Made by a program: the position numbers and the translations under genes | The notes under the pieces: model-generated | What the model was told of the DNA's origin: nothing | Database searches by the model: none | Seen by the model: the letters and a program-made list of their open reading frames with translations, nothing else | Part shown: positions 38,200-47,096 of the stretch, one piece after another | How the letters are laid out: every line of letters begins with the position of its first letter | Numbering within the stretch: position 1 is the stretch's first letter | DNA from: Bradyrhizobium sp. NFR13 | GTDB taxonomy: Bacteria > Pseudomonadota > Alphaproteobacteria > Rhizobiales > Xanthobacteraceae | DNA: 64,000 nt | Assembly (NCBI RefSeq): GCF_900114605.1 | Contig: NZ_FOTP01000001.1 | Coordinates: 806,001 to 870,000, forward strand | Direction of reading: 5' to 3'

Positions 38200-39543
38200 C
38201 TACGTCTCCAACTCTATACTTGAACGCGGCGCGGCAGAAAACGGGGCGCGCCCGAGCGCCGAACGGCGGTGATGGATGAGATTGTCGAGACGCTGCGCCG
38301 AAGAGACCAGCGTCGCCATTTCAAGTGCATCTTCATCGTTGCGCATGGTCTTCGCCAGCTGCGCACTGAGAAGGTCGTCGACCTCCTGCTCGATCGCGCA
38401 CAGTTCCGCATCGTCGGGCGCCGCCCGGATCCGGCGCGGCAATGCATAAAGTGCATTGAGCGTCGCCTCCCGGTGGTCGGGCGGGCGGATGCCGAGGAAT
38501 TTCCAGGCGGCAGCCAGCACGGAGGCAAGGCCGCCAAGGATCATGGGGGCGAGATAGATGTCGTCGCCGTATTTATCCATGAAGCTCTGCTCGGTACCGT
38601 TGTAGTAGGCGGCCGCGCCGGGATGGATGGGGATAAAGGCATCGGGATCGGTGTCAGCGGCGGCGATACCGGCCAGTTGCGGTTGCCCGGCGATCAGATC
38701 GCGGCGCGCCGCGATTACCATTTCGGTCAGACGCGCGATCAGGCCGGAATGAAGCTTCTTGTTCGCGACCAGATAGTAACTGACCCGAAGCGTCGTCACG
38801 TCGTCATCCGGGACCGGCGGCGCACCGCGGAGCGACCCTTTCGGAATGTCGAAGCTTTCATAGGCGCCATTGGCATCGGCAATGGCGCCGGCGGCGTCGA
38901 TCGGGATCAGCACCGGTGCGCCGGTTTTGAACAGACCGCGCACCAGGGACAAATACTTCTCGGTGAGCGGAATCACCACCAGCAGGGCGCCGACTTCCTT
39001 GGCTTCCACCGCACGACGGGTATCGCTGACCTCAAGATTCCTGAATGTGACCTTCGCGCCCGTCAGGTCGTATTGCTTGGTGAGCGCATCGACAAGCTTG
39101 CGATTGACCTCGCCGCCCACCACACCCACGGTACGTCCGCGCAGGCCTTCGACGCTGGTGATTTTCGAGCCGGGAGGCGCGATCAGCATGACGACCGCCT
39201 TGGCCATGACGGCAACCGCGCGCGCCTCGGAGAGATCGCCGACATCGGCCCGGACGACAGCAAGATCGACCTTGCCGGAGGAGAACGCCTTGCCGGCATC
39301 GACCGCGTTGCCGAAGGTCTCGAAATCGAGTCGGATCGGCGACTTCTTGCTGGCGAAATGGCTGGCGATGATCGACGCCGTCTTGCCGGCTTCGCCATCG
39401 ATCGAGCCCACCGCCAGCTTGAGCACGGTCGGGCGCTCGATATAGCGCCAAGTCAGAAGGCCGCCGCCCACCACCAGACCGAAGATGCCGGCCAGCAGAA
39501 GCACCCTGCCCCAGAACGGGAAAGCAACGGATCGCACGTTCAT
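38200..39543 (-). CDS. TAXI-family membrane-anchored binding protein
   Basis: This 447-residue protein has an N-terminal membrane helix (about 14-32), a TAXI/TRAP-type solute-binding domain (about 38-330: KLAVGSIDGEAGKTASIIAS, VDLAVVRADVGD, GLRGRTVGVVGG, FIPIHPGAAAYYNG), a second helix (about 347-365) and a C-terminal tail of about 80 residues predicted to be helical and cytoplasmic. TRAP permease genes are absent nearby. It may act as a periplasmic ligand sensor tethered to the membrane and not as a transporter subunit; that is inference. Confidence 0.75.
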   Translation of the reverse strand: MNVRSVAFPFWGRVLLLAGIFGLVVGGGLLTWRYIERPTVLKLAVGSIDGEAGKTASIIASHFASKKSPIRLDFETFGNAVDAGKAFSSGKVDLAVVRADVGDLSEARAVAVMAKAVVMLIAPPGSKITSVEGLRGRTVGVVGGEVNRKLVDALTKQYDLTGAKVTFRNLEVSDTRRAVEAKEVGALLVVIPLTEKYLSLVRGLFKTGAPVLIPIDAAGAIADANGAYESFDIPKGSLRGAPPVPDDDVTTLRVSYYLVANKKLHSGLIARLTEMVIAARRDLIAGQPQLAGIAAADTDPDAFIPIHPGAAAYYNGTEQSFMDKYGDDIYLAPMILGGLASVLAAAWKFLGIRPPDHREATLNALYALPRRIRAAPDDAELCAIEQEVDDLLSAQLAKTMRNDEDALEMATLVSSAQRLDNLIHHRRSALGRAPFSAAPRSSIELET

Positions 39544-39723
39544 GTTCGGTCCTGCGCGGCCCTACCAATCGACTGACGCCCCTGCCAGCATGCGCGGGCT
39601 GTCAGCAAAAATCCATCTGTACCCGACTACAGTTAAGGCCCACTAACCGACGGCGGCTATATACTGCGGCCGCCCGGACATCCATGATTCCCGGTCTGGC
39701 CGCGTTGCTGGAGACAATGTTCG

Positions 39724-41517
39724 ATGACTCGTCTGGTGCTCGAGATGCTCCGGCCCTATCGCGGCTGGCTGATCATCGTCTTCCTCGCGATGCTCGTCGA
39801 GATCGCCATGAGCCTGGCCGCGCCCTGGCCGCTGAAGCTGGTGCTCGATGACGCGCTGGGCAGTCATCACCTGCCCGCCTGGCTGGACTGGGCCCATGAC
39901 TATGGCATCGGCCGCCACACGCTCGGCGTCGCCCTGTTCGCCGGCATCGCCACGCTGATGATCGCCGTGATCGGCGCGATCGCCACTTACATCGACAACT
40001 ACTATTCGACATCGGTCGGCCAGTGGGTGGCCAACGACCTGCGCATCCGCATCTATGCGCATCTGCACCGGCTGTCGCTGCGCTACTACGACAAGGCCAA
40101 GACCGGCGCGCTGATGTCCACGATCACCACAGACGTCACGACGCTGCAGAACTTCGCTTCATCGTCGACGCTGGATATCCTGCTCGATCTCATCACCATC
40201 GTCTTCATGATCGGGCTGATGTTCTGGCTCGACTGGGATTTTACACTGATCGCGCTCGGCATTACGCCGTTCCTGATCGCCTTCGTGTTCCATTTCAAGC
40301 GCGCCGTGAAGGAAGTGACGCGCACGGTGCGGCAACGGCAGAGCGAGATCGTTGCCGTGGTCCAGCAGGGCCTCGGCCAGGTGCGCGCAGTCACCGCCTT
40401 CGGCAGGCAGGATCTCGAACTGGCACGGCTCGAAGCCGCCAGCCATGCCACCGTCGAGGCCGCCATGAAGGCGCGGCAGGTGAAGTCGCTATTGTCACCG
40501 GTGGTCGGTGTCGTGGTGGCGTTCTGCACGGCCATCGTGTTGTGGAAGGGCACGTCGCTGATCGTTGCTGGCACGATGACGGCCGGCGCGCTGACGGTGT
40601 ACCTCGCTTATCTCGCGCAGTTCTTCAAACCAGTGAAGGACCTCGCCAGCATGACCAGCGCGATCGCGCAAACCACAGTCGCGCTCGAACGCATCCAGAA
40701 CATCCTGGCCGCCGATGATGTGATCGTGGAGAAACCGGGCGCCGTCGATCCCGGCCGCGCCAAAGGCGCCATCACCTTCGAGAACGTCGCTTTCTCCTAT
40801 AGTGAGGAGGCCAGCGTGCTGCGCGACGTTTCGCTGCATATCGAACCCGGCCAGATCGTCGGCGTGGTCGGCCCGACCGGCTCCGGCAAATCCACGGTGC
40901 TCAGTCTGATCCCGCGCTTCTATGACGCGACATCGGGCCGCGTGCTGATCGATGGCGTCGATGTCACCGATTACAAACTGTCGGCGCTCCGCGCCCAGGT
41001 CGGCTTCGTGCTGCAGGAGACGGTGCTGTTCCGTGGCACGATCCGCGAGAACATCGCCTATGGCCGACCCGGCGCCAGTGATGACGAGATCGTTGCCGCC
41101 GCGAAGATCGCCAATGCCGACGAGTTCATCAGCCGCATGCCTGATGGTTACGACTCCATGGTCGGCGAGCGTGGTGACACATTGTCCGGCGGCCAGCGCC
41201 AGCGCATCGGCATCGCGCGCGCGGTGGTGCGCAACAGCCCGATCATGATCCTGGACGAGCCGACGGCTGCGCTCGATCCGGAATCCGAGGCGCTGGTGAT
41301 CGAGGCGCTGCGCCGGCTGATGCAGGGGCGCACCGTCATCATGATCGCGCATCGGCTCTCGACCATTCGCGACGCCGACAAGATCATCGTGCTGAAAGAA
41401 GGCGTCGTCGCCGAGCAGGGCTCCAACGACGAACTGATCGCGCAAGGCGGCATCTATGCAGAACTGGTGAAGATCCAGCAGCGGGTGGTGAACGAGCAGT
41501 CCGCGGGCGCGTCATAG
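39724..41517 (+). CDS. ABC exporter, fused membrane and ATPase domains (MsbA-like)
   Basis: The 597-residue half-transporter has six membrane helices in residues about 15-310 and an ATPase domain after about 345. Walker A GPTGSGKST, Q-loop FVLQETVLF, signature LSGGQRQR, Walker B IMILDEPTAALD and the switch His in IAHRLST are intact. It works as a homodimer exporting lipids, peptides or drugs. It is monocistronic and divergent from the TAXI gene; the substrate cannot be told. Confidence 0.9.
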   Translation: MTRLVLEMLRPYRGWLIIVFLAMLVEIAMSLAAPWPLKLVLDDALGSHHLPAWLDWAHDYGIGRHTLGVALFAGIATLMIAVIGAIATYIDNYYSTSVGQWVANDLRIRIYAHLHRLSLRYYDKAKTGALMSTITTDVTTLQNFASSSTLDILLDLITIVFMIGLMFWLDWDFTLIALGITPFLIAFVFHFKRAVKEVTRTVRQRQSEIVAVVQQGLGQVRAVTAFGRQDLELARLEAASHATVEAAMKARQVKSLLSPVVGVVVAFCTAIVLWKGTSLIVAGTMTAGALTVYLAYLAQFFKPVKDLASMTSAIAQTTVALERIQNILAADDVIVEKPGAVDPGRAKGAITFENVAFSYSEEASVLRDVSLHIEPGQIVGVVGPTGSGKSTVLSLIPRFYDATSGRVLIDGVDVTDYKLSALRAQVGFVLQETVLFRGTIRENIAYGRPGASDDEIVAAAKIANADEFISRMPDGYDSMVGERGDTLSGGQRQRIGIARAVVRNSPIMILDEPTAALDPESEALVIEALRRLMQGRTVIMIAHRLSTIRDADKIIVLKEGVVAEQGSNDELIAQGGIYAELVKIQQRVVNEQSAGAS

Positions 41518-41535
41518 GCGGTGCCGGAGCGGCTT

Positions 41536-41552
41536 TTTATAATCATTCTAAT
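41536..41552 (+). promoter_or_regulatory. Irr-type iron control element upstream of feoA
   Basis: TTTATAATCATTCTAAT fits the inverted TTTAGAA-N3-TTCTAAA pattern of the Irr iron control element with two mismatches. It lies 55 bases before the feoA ATG in an otherwise AT-rich patch. Irr is the haem-responsive iron regulator of Bradyrhizobium relatives, which suggests iron control of feoAB. Confidence 0.6.
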
Positions 41553-41572
41553 AACATACGCGCGTTTGTCTT

Positions 41573-41602
41573 GACCTTGTCAGGACGCTGCTCGACAAGG
41601 TC
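41573..41602 (+). promoter_or_regulatory. Hairpin that covers the feoA ribosome binding site
   Basis: GACCTTGTC (41573-41581) and GACAAGGTC (41594-41602) form a perfect 9-bp stem with a 12-base loop. The right arm contains AAGG, the only Shine-Dalgarno candidate for the feoA ATG at 41607. Pairing would hide it. This could limit FeoA/FeoB translation until the stem opens. Confidence 0.55.
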
Positions 41603-41606
41603 GGAC

Positions 41607-41891
41607 ATGACCGTGCACCAGACTGCATCTGAAACAACCCACGAATTGCGCCTCGGTAATGCGCCGCGCGGATTCATCGGGACCATCGTGGCGTTGCAGC
41701 CCGATATTGCAGGCGCCGCCGAGAGCGGCCACGAACTCGAACGGCATCTGCTGGAAATGGGCTTCACCGAAGGCGCGCGCGTCGAGATCCTGCATCAGGG
41801 CGCCATCCAGCGCGATCCTATCGCCGTGCGCGTCGACAATATCACGATCGCCGTCCGCCGGCGCGAAGCCATGGCAGTTGTTGTGAAATGA
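41607..41891 (+). CDS. feoA: Ferrous iron transport protein A
   Basis: The longer frame begins with TTG at 41571; the ATG at 41607 is the better start (94 residues). The SH3-like FeoA core is visible: RLGNAPRGFIGTIVAL, ERHLLEMGFTEGARVEIL, DPIAVRVDNITIAVRRREA. FeoA is a small cytosolic partner needed for FeoB activity. It overlaps feoB by 4 bases (ATGA), so the two are coupled. An Irr-like box and a ribosome-site hairpin precede it. Confidence 0.92.
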   Translation: MTVHQTASETTHELRLGNAPRGFIGTIVALQPDIAGAAESGHELERHLLEMGFTEGARVEILHQGAIQRDPIAVRVDNITIAVRRREAMAVVVK

Positions 41892-43774
41892 CCAGTACAG
41901 ACGTGACCACCGAGCGCTTTCATCTCGCGCTGGTGGGAGCCCCCAATAGCGGCAAGACGTCGCTCTTCAACGCGCTCACCGGCAGCCGCCAGAAGGTGGC
42001 GAATTATGCGGGCGTCACCGTCGAGCGCAAGGCGGGCGCCTTCGTGACACCAGCCGGCCGTCAGGTGACGCTGCTCGACCTGCCCGGCACCTATTCGCTG
42101 CGCGGCCGCAGCCCGGACGAAGAAATCACCAGGGACGTCGTGCTCGGCAAGCGTCCTGGCGAAGCCGCGCCCGATCTGGTCCTGTGTATTGCCGACGCCA
42201 CCAATCTGCGCCTCACGCTGCGGCTGATCCTGGAGCTCAAGCGCACCGGCCGCCCGCTGCTGGTGGTGCTCAACATGTTCGACATCGCGCAGCGCCGCGG
42301 CGTCAGCATCGATGTCGATGCGATGTCCGCGGCACTTGGCGTGCCCGTGATCACCTCGATCGCGGTGAAGAAGGCCGGCGTCGAGGAACTGCGCAAGCGC
42401 ACCGACGAATTTGCGGCCAATATGCCGGCAGTCACCGCCGGCGATGGCTGGACGCCGCTCGGCCTGTCCGAGATGAAAGCGCTTCAGCGCGAGGCCGACC
42501 GCATCATCCGCGACACCGTCAAGATGCCGAGCAAGCCGGACACGCTGACCACGCGCGTCGATGCCGTAGTGCTGCATCCGGTCGCCGGTCTCGCGATCCT
42601 CGCGCTCATTCTGTTCGTGATGTTCCAGGCGGTATTCTCCTGGGCGCAGCCGCTGATGGAGCTGCTGTCGGATTCCTTCGGCGCGCTGGGCACGCTGGTG
42701 GCGCAGGTGCTGCCGGAAGGAATTTTCCAGAGCTTCCTGCAGAACGGCTTGATCGCCGGCGTCGGCAGCGTGCTGGTGTTTCTCCCGCAGATCATCATCA
42801 TCTTCCTGTTCATCCTGCTGCTGGAAGATTTCGGCTATATGGCGCGCGCCGCGTTCCTGATGGACCGCGTCATGGGCGGCGCCGGCCTGCATGGCCGCGC
42901 CTTCATCCCGCTGCTGTCGAGCTTTGCCTGCGCGATCCCCGGCATCATGGCGACGCGCGTGATCGACAATCGCCGCGACCGCCTCACCACCATCCTGATC
43001 GCACCGCTGATGACCTGCTCGGCGCGCATCCCGGTCTATACGCTGATCATCTCCGCCTTCATTCCGGCCGAAACCGTCTGGGGCTGGGTGAACCTGCAGG
43101 GCCTCGTGATGTTCGGGCTCTATGTCGCCGGCATCGGCAGCGCGCTGGCCGTCTCCTTCGTCATCAAGTTCTTCATGTGGCGCGACTACCAGCCGGCGCC
43201 GTTCATGCTGGAATTGCCGGACTACAAGCTGCCGCGCCTCAAGAGCATTGCCATCGGCGTCTATACCCGCGCCAAGATGTTCCTGCAGCGCGCCGGCACC
43301 ACGATCCTGTCGATGATGATCCTGATCTGGTTCCTCGCCTCGTTCCCGCAGGCACCGGCCGGCGCCGAAGGGCCGGCGATCAATTACAGTCTTGCAGCCA
43401 TCATCGGACATGCGCTGGAGCCGTTCTTCGCGCCGCTCGGCTTCAACTGGCAAATCGCGGTGGCGCTGATCCCCGGCATGGCAGCGCGCGAAGTCGCGGT
43501 CGGCGCGCTCGGCACCGTCTATGCGATCGAAGGCGGCAAGGAAGCAGCGGACGCCATCGGTCAGGCACTGGCCAGCAAATGGAGCCTTGCCACCGCGCTG
43601 TCGTTCCTGGCGTGGTTCATCTTCGCCCCGCAATGCGCCTCGACACTGGCCGTGATCCGCCGCGAGACCGGCAGCACCAAGTGGATGGTGGTGACGTTCC
43701 TCTACATGTTCGCGCTGGCTTACGTGGCGAGCCTGATCACCTACACCATCGCGAAGGCCGCCGGGCTGGGGTGA
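41888..43774 (+). CDS. feoB: Ferrous iron transporter B
   Basis: The 628-residue protein has an N-terminal G domain: G1 GAPNSGKTS (18-26), G3 DLPGTYSL (64-71) and the FeoB-type G4 NMFD. The membrane part carries two Gate regions, including PLLSSFACAIPGIMATR and LIAPLMTCSARIPVY. It imports Fe2+ across the inner membrane. It is shorter than the 773-residue Escherichia coli protein but normal for the group, and no FeoC follows. A palindromic repeat just after the stop separates it from the converging gene. Confidence 0.95.
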   Translation: MTSTDVTTERFHLALVGAPNSGKTSLFNALTGSRQKVANYAGVTVERKAGAFVTPAGRQVTLLDLPGTYSLRGRSPDEEITRDVVLGKRPGEAAPDLVLCIADATNLRLTLRLILELKRTGRPLLVVLNMFDIAQRRGVSIDVDAMSAALGVPVITSIAVKKAGVEELRKRTDEFAANMPAVTAGDGWTPLGLSEMKALQREADRIIRDTVKMPSKPDTLTTRVDAVVLHPVAGLAILALILFVMFQAVFSWAQPLMELLSDSFGALGTLVAQVLPEGIFQSFLQNGLIAGVGSVLVFLPQIIIIFLFILLLEDFGYMARAAFLMDRVMGGAGLHGRAFIPLLSSFACAIPGIMATRVIDNRRDRLTTILIAPLMTCSARIPVYTLIISAFIPAETVWGWVNLQGLVMFGLYVAGIGSALAVSFVIKFFMWRDYQPAPFMLELPDYKLPRLKSIAIGVYTRAKMFLQRAGTTILSMMILIWFLASFPQAPAGAEGPAINYSLAAIIGHALEPFFAPLGFNWQIAVALIPGMAAREVAVGALGTVYAIEGGKEAADAIGQALASKWSLATALSFLAWFIFAPQCASTLAVIRRETGSTKWMVVTFLYMFALAYVASLITYTIAKAAGLG

Positions 43775-43782
43775 GACTCAAA

Positions 43783-43820
43783 CGTAGGGCGGATTAGCCG
43801 AAGGCGTAATCCGCCCTACG
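43783..43820. repeat. TAGGGCGGATTA-type inverted repeat
   Basis: CGTAGGGCGGATTA (43783-43796) is the exact reverse complement of TAATCCGCCCTACG (43807-43820), a 14-bp stem with a 10-base loop. It lies between converging feoB and the gamma-glutamyltransferase-family gene and can terminate both. A relative lies at 51229-51298. Confidence 0.85.
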
Positions 43821-43822
43821 GC

Positions 43823-45415
43823 TCAAAATCCCGCCGCGAGTCCATCCTTGCGCGGGTCGGAGCCGGCGACATAGCCGCCGTCGATCCTGCGCACGAGCTG
43901 CGCGCCGCCGAAGCCGAAGGCGGAATCCGGCGGCTCGCGCTCGATGACATGGCCGCGACTGGCGAGATCGGCCGCGACATTGTCCGGCACAGCCGTCTCG
44001 ATCGCCACTTTCAAGCCCGCCACATAGCGCCAGCGCGGCGCATCCGCCGCGGTCTGCGGATCCTGCCCCCAGAGCTGCATGCGCAGCATCATCTGCAGAT
44101 GGCCCTGTGCCTGCATCGGGCCGCCCATCAGGCCGAAGGCCATCAGCGGTTCATTGCCCTGCATGACGAAGCCCGGGATGATGGTCTGGAACGGACGCTT
44201 GCGCGGACCGACCTGATTGGGATGCCCCTCGGTCAGGACGAAACCGAAGCCGCGATTCTGCAGGCTGATGCCGGTGCCCGGCACCACGACGCCGGAGCCG
44301 AAGCCGGAATAGTTCGACTGGATATAGGATACCATCATGCCACTGGCATCTCCGGTGGACAGGCACACGGTGCCGCCGGTCTTGGGCGCGCCAGCGCCAA
44401 AATCCTGCGCGCGGCTGCGATTGATCAGCTTGGCGCGCGAGGCCAGATAGGCCGGGTTAAGCAGATGCGCGACAGTGACGTCACGCATGTAATCGAGATC
44501 GGCCGCATAGGCGTAAACGTCGGCGAAAGCGAGTTTTGTGGCTTCGATCTGCAGATGGAAGGCATCGCCGCTGTCGAGCACGAGACCGTCGGTGCCGTAA
44601 GCCCGCATAATTCCCAGCGCCATCAGCGCCGCGATGCCCTGCCCATTCGGCGGGATTTCATGCAGTGAGGCGTCGCCGAAATCCTGATGGATGGTGCCGC
44701 ACCAGTCATTGCGATGCTCGGCCATATCCGCGGCCGTGAGCACGGCGCCATGTTCGCGCGCGAAGGCTGCAATGCGCTGCGCGAGTTCGCCGCGATAGAA
44801 GGCTTCGCCCTTGGTCGATGCGATCAGCTTGAGCGAATAGGCATGGCCAGGTGCCTTGAAGAGTTCACCGGCCGCCGGCGCGCGACCGTTCGGCATGAAG
44901 GCCTCGGCGAAGCCGGGCTGGTTCTTCAACTCCTCCGCGCCGCGGCGCCACAGTTCGGCGATCACGGGCGAGACGTGGAAGCCATTCTCCGCATAGGCAA
45001 TCGCAGGCTCGAACAGCTCCGCGAAGGGCAGCTTGCCAAAGCGTTCGGACAGATCGACCCAGGCCGAGACGGCTCCGGGTACGGTCACGCTTTCCCAGCC
45101 GCGATGCGGGAACGTCTTGTGATTGGCAAATCGCTCAGGGGTCCATCCCGCCGGCGACCGGCCGGACGCGTTGAGGCCATGCAGCTCCTTGCCATCCCAG
45201 AGGATGCAATAGGCGTCCGATCCGATGCCGTTGCCGGTCGGCTCGACCACGGTCAGCGTGATCGCGGCCGCGAGCGCCGCATCCAGCGCATTGCCGCCGC
45301 GCTCCAGCATGCGCAGACCCGCCTGTGTCGCCAGCGGCTGCGACGCCGCCACCACATTGCGCGCCATCACCGGCGAGCGGCGGGAGGCATAGAGGCCATC
45401 GTGTCGGTATTGCAT
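43823..45415 (-). CDS. Gamma-glutamyltransferase-family hydrolase
   Basis: The 530-residue Ntn-hydrolase precursor has the self-cleavage site GGTVCLSTGDASGMMVSYIQ, where the Thr after GG becomes the nucleophile, and the substrate loop NYSGFGSGVVVPGTG. Family members cleave gamma-glutamyl amides, cephalosporin side chains or oxamate. There is no signal peptide, unlike the periplasmic glutathione hydrolases, so a cytosolic amidase such as oxamate amidohydrolase (HpxW) is a real option. It diverges from the amidohydrolase at 45599 across a region with a tandem 22-bp repeat, which suggests a shared regulator. Confidence 0.8.
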   Translation of the reverse strand: MQYRHDGLYASRRSPVMARNVVAASQPLATQAGLRMLERGGNALDAALAAAITLTVVEPTGNGIGSDAYCILWDGKELHGLNASGRSPAGWTPERFANHKTFPHRGWESVTVPGAVSAWVDLSERFGKLPFAELFEPAIAYAENGFHVSPVIAELWRRGAEELKNQPGFAEAFMPNGRAPAAGELFKAPGHAYSLKLIASTKGEAFYRGELAQRIAAFAREHGAVLTAADMAEHRNDWCGTIHQDFGDASLHEIPPNGQGIAALMALGIMRAYGTDGLVLDSGDAFHLQIEATKLAFADVYAYAADLDYMRDVTVAHLLNPAYLASRAKLINRSRAQDFGAGAPKTGGTVCLSTGDASGMMVSYIQSNYSGFGSGVVVPGTGISLQNRGFGFVLTEGHPNQVGPRKRPFQTIIPGFVMQGNEPLMAFGLMGGPMQAQGHLQMMLRMQLWGQDPQTAADAPRWRYVAGLKVAIETAVPDNVAADLASRGHVIEREPPDSAFGFGGAQLVRRIDGGYVAGSDPRKDGLAAGF

Positions 45416-45468
45416 CAGTTCAAGCTCTCTTCAGGACTTTGCAGATCAACGTGTCTTCTTATCGACAT

Positions 45469-45512
45469 TTGCACGTGCCGAACAGACAGGTTGCATATGC
45501 CGAATAGACAGG
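45469..45512. repeat. Tandem 22-bp direct repeat in a divergent promoter region
   Basis: Two exactly adjacent 22-base units (45469-45490 and 45491-45512) differ at 3 positions; the shared core is TTGCAnnTGCCGAAnAGACAGG. The 22-base period equals about two helical turns, so a protein binding each unit would sit on the same DNA face. The location between divergent starts points to an operator. Confidence 0.65.
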
Positions 45513-45598
45513 CGGGTCTGCTCACCTCTCGATCTTGCACCGCCGGGTCGCTTGCGCTTACGGTTCCTCGCATTTCGTCGATCGCGAGAGGATCAGCA

Positions 45599-47047
45599 TT
45601 GGCCATCACCGTCATCCGCAACGCAGACTATGTCGTCGCCTGGGACGCCGCAAAGAGCAGCCACACCTATGTCACCGGCGGCGATGTCGCTTTCGACGGC
45701 GGCCAGCTCGTATTTGCCGGCCGCGATTATCGGGGCGAAGCGGTCGAGACCATCGACGGTCGCGGCTTCATGGTGATGCCGGGTCTCGTCGATATCCATT
45801 CGCATCCGTCCAGCGAACCGCTGAACAAGGGCTTTCTCGACGAGATCGGCTCGCCCGGCCTGTATAATTCGTCGCTCTACGAATACATGCCGATCCTGCG
45901 GTCCGATCCGGAAGGCGTGCCGGACTGCGTGCGCGTCGCCTATTCCGAACTGCTGCTGTCCGGCGTCACCACGGTGGTCGATCTGTCAATGCCGCATCCG
46001 CAATGGCTCGATCTCGCCGGCGAAAGTGGCCTGCGCGTCTATATTGCTCCGGGCTTCCGCTCGGCGCGCTGGTTCACGCCGAACGGCACGTTGGTCGACT
46101 ACGAATGGAACGAGAAGGCCGGCGAAGAGGGCATGCTGCAGGCTTTCGCGCTCATCGATGCCGCCGAGAACCATCCATCCGGCCGTCTGTCCGGCATGAT
46201 GTATCCCGCGCAGATCGACACCTGCACGCCACAACTGATGAAAGACAGCTACGCCGAAGCGAAGCGCCGCAACATTCCGTGGCAGACCCATGCGGCGCAG
46301 TCGGTATCCGAATTCCACGAAATCGTCCGCCGCCATGGTATGACGCCGATCCAGTGGCTCGGCGAACTCGGCGTGCTCAGCCCGACCTCGCTGGTCGGCC
46401 ACTCCATCTTCGTCGACGACCACCCGCTGACGCCATGGCACACCAGGCGCGACCTCGCGCTGCTGGCCGAAACCGGCACCACGGTTGCCCATTGCCCGAC
46501 CGTGTTCATGCGGCGCGGCATCGCGCTGCGCGATGTCGGCCGCTACCGCGCAGCCGGCATTTCGGTGGCGATCGGCACCGACACCTATCCGCACAACATG
46601 ATCGAGGAGATGCGCAACGTAACGATGACCTCGCGGCTGATGGCCGGGCATCCACGCGGCCTGAATTCGACCATGCTGTTCGAGGCTGCCACCATCGTCG
46701 GCGCCAAGGCGCTCGGGCGCGACGATATCGGCAAGCTCGAGGCCGGCTGCAAGGCGGATTTCGTGATGGTCGATGTCACCCATCCGATGATGCAGCCACA
46801 TCGCGATCCAATCCGTAGCATGATCTATGCGGCGGCGGAACGCGCGGTGCGTCATGTCTACGTGGATGGCCGACAGGTGGTGAAGGACGGCGTGGTGCAG
46901 ACGTTCGACTATCCGGCCGCGGCGCTGCGTGTGCATGAAGCGCAGATCCGCGCGGAAGAGCGCACGCCGGGTCTCGACTGGGCCGGCCGCAAGCTCACGG
47001 AAATCTCGCCGCTGTCATTCCCGATGGCATGGCCGTCGAACGAATGA
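45599..47047 (+). CDS. Amidohydrolase family protein (TTG start)
   Basis: The frame is open far upstream. A TTG at 45599 with GAGAGGA at 7 bases gives a 482-residue protein starting MAITVIRNADYVVAWD, the usual family N-terminus; an ATG at 45497 lies inside the tandem repeat and is less likely. Metal motifs are GLVDIHSHPSSEP, TPGG-type strand ends, QTHAAQSVSEF, VGHSIFVDD and GTDTYPHNM, as in the guanine deaminase / atrazine hydrolase branch. It probably hydrolyses a heterocyclic or amide nitrogen compound. The divergent Ntn-hydrolase supports a shared nitrogen-compound degradation path. Confidence 0.8.
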   Translation: MAITVIRNADYVVAWDAAKSSHTYVTGGDVAFDGGQLVFAGRDYRGEAVETIDGRGFMVMPGLVDIHSHPSSEPLNKGFLDEIGSPGLYNSSLYEYMPILRSDPEGVPDCVRVAYSELLLSGVTTVVDLSMPHPQWLDLAGESGLRVYIAPGFRSARWFTPNGTLVDYEWNEKAGEEGMLQAFALIDAAENHPSGRLSGMMYPAQIDTCTPQLMKDSYAEAKRRNIPWQTHAAQSVSEFHEIVRRHGMTPIQWLGELGVLSPTSLVGHSIFVDDHPLTPWHTRRDLALLAETGTTVAHCPTVFMRRGIALRDVGRYRAAGISVAIGTDTYPHNMIEEMRNVTMTSRLMAGHPRGLNSTMLFEAATIVGAKALGRDDIGKLEAGCKADFVMVDVTHPMMQPHRDPIRSMIYAAAERAVRHVYVDGRQVVKDGVVQTFDYPAAALRVHEAQIRAEERTPGLDWAGRKLTEISPLSFPMAWPSNE

Positions 47048-47096
47048 GCCGGACGCTTTCGCGCCCGGCTCATCCGGATCAGACGAGTTAGCGGCG

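Noticed and set aside
41795-43633. A 612-codon open frame antisense to feoB
   Set aside because: feoB on the plus strand has all G-domain and gate motifs; the mirror frame has no recognisable domain.
45497-45598. Upstream ATG for the amidohydrolase
   Set aside because: It lies inside the tandem 22-bp repeat and adds 34 residues unlike the family; the TTG at 45599 has a strong ribosome site.
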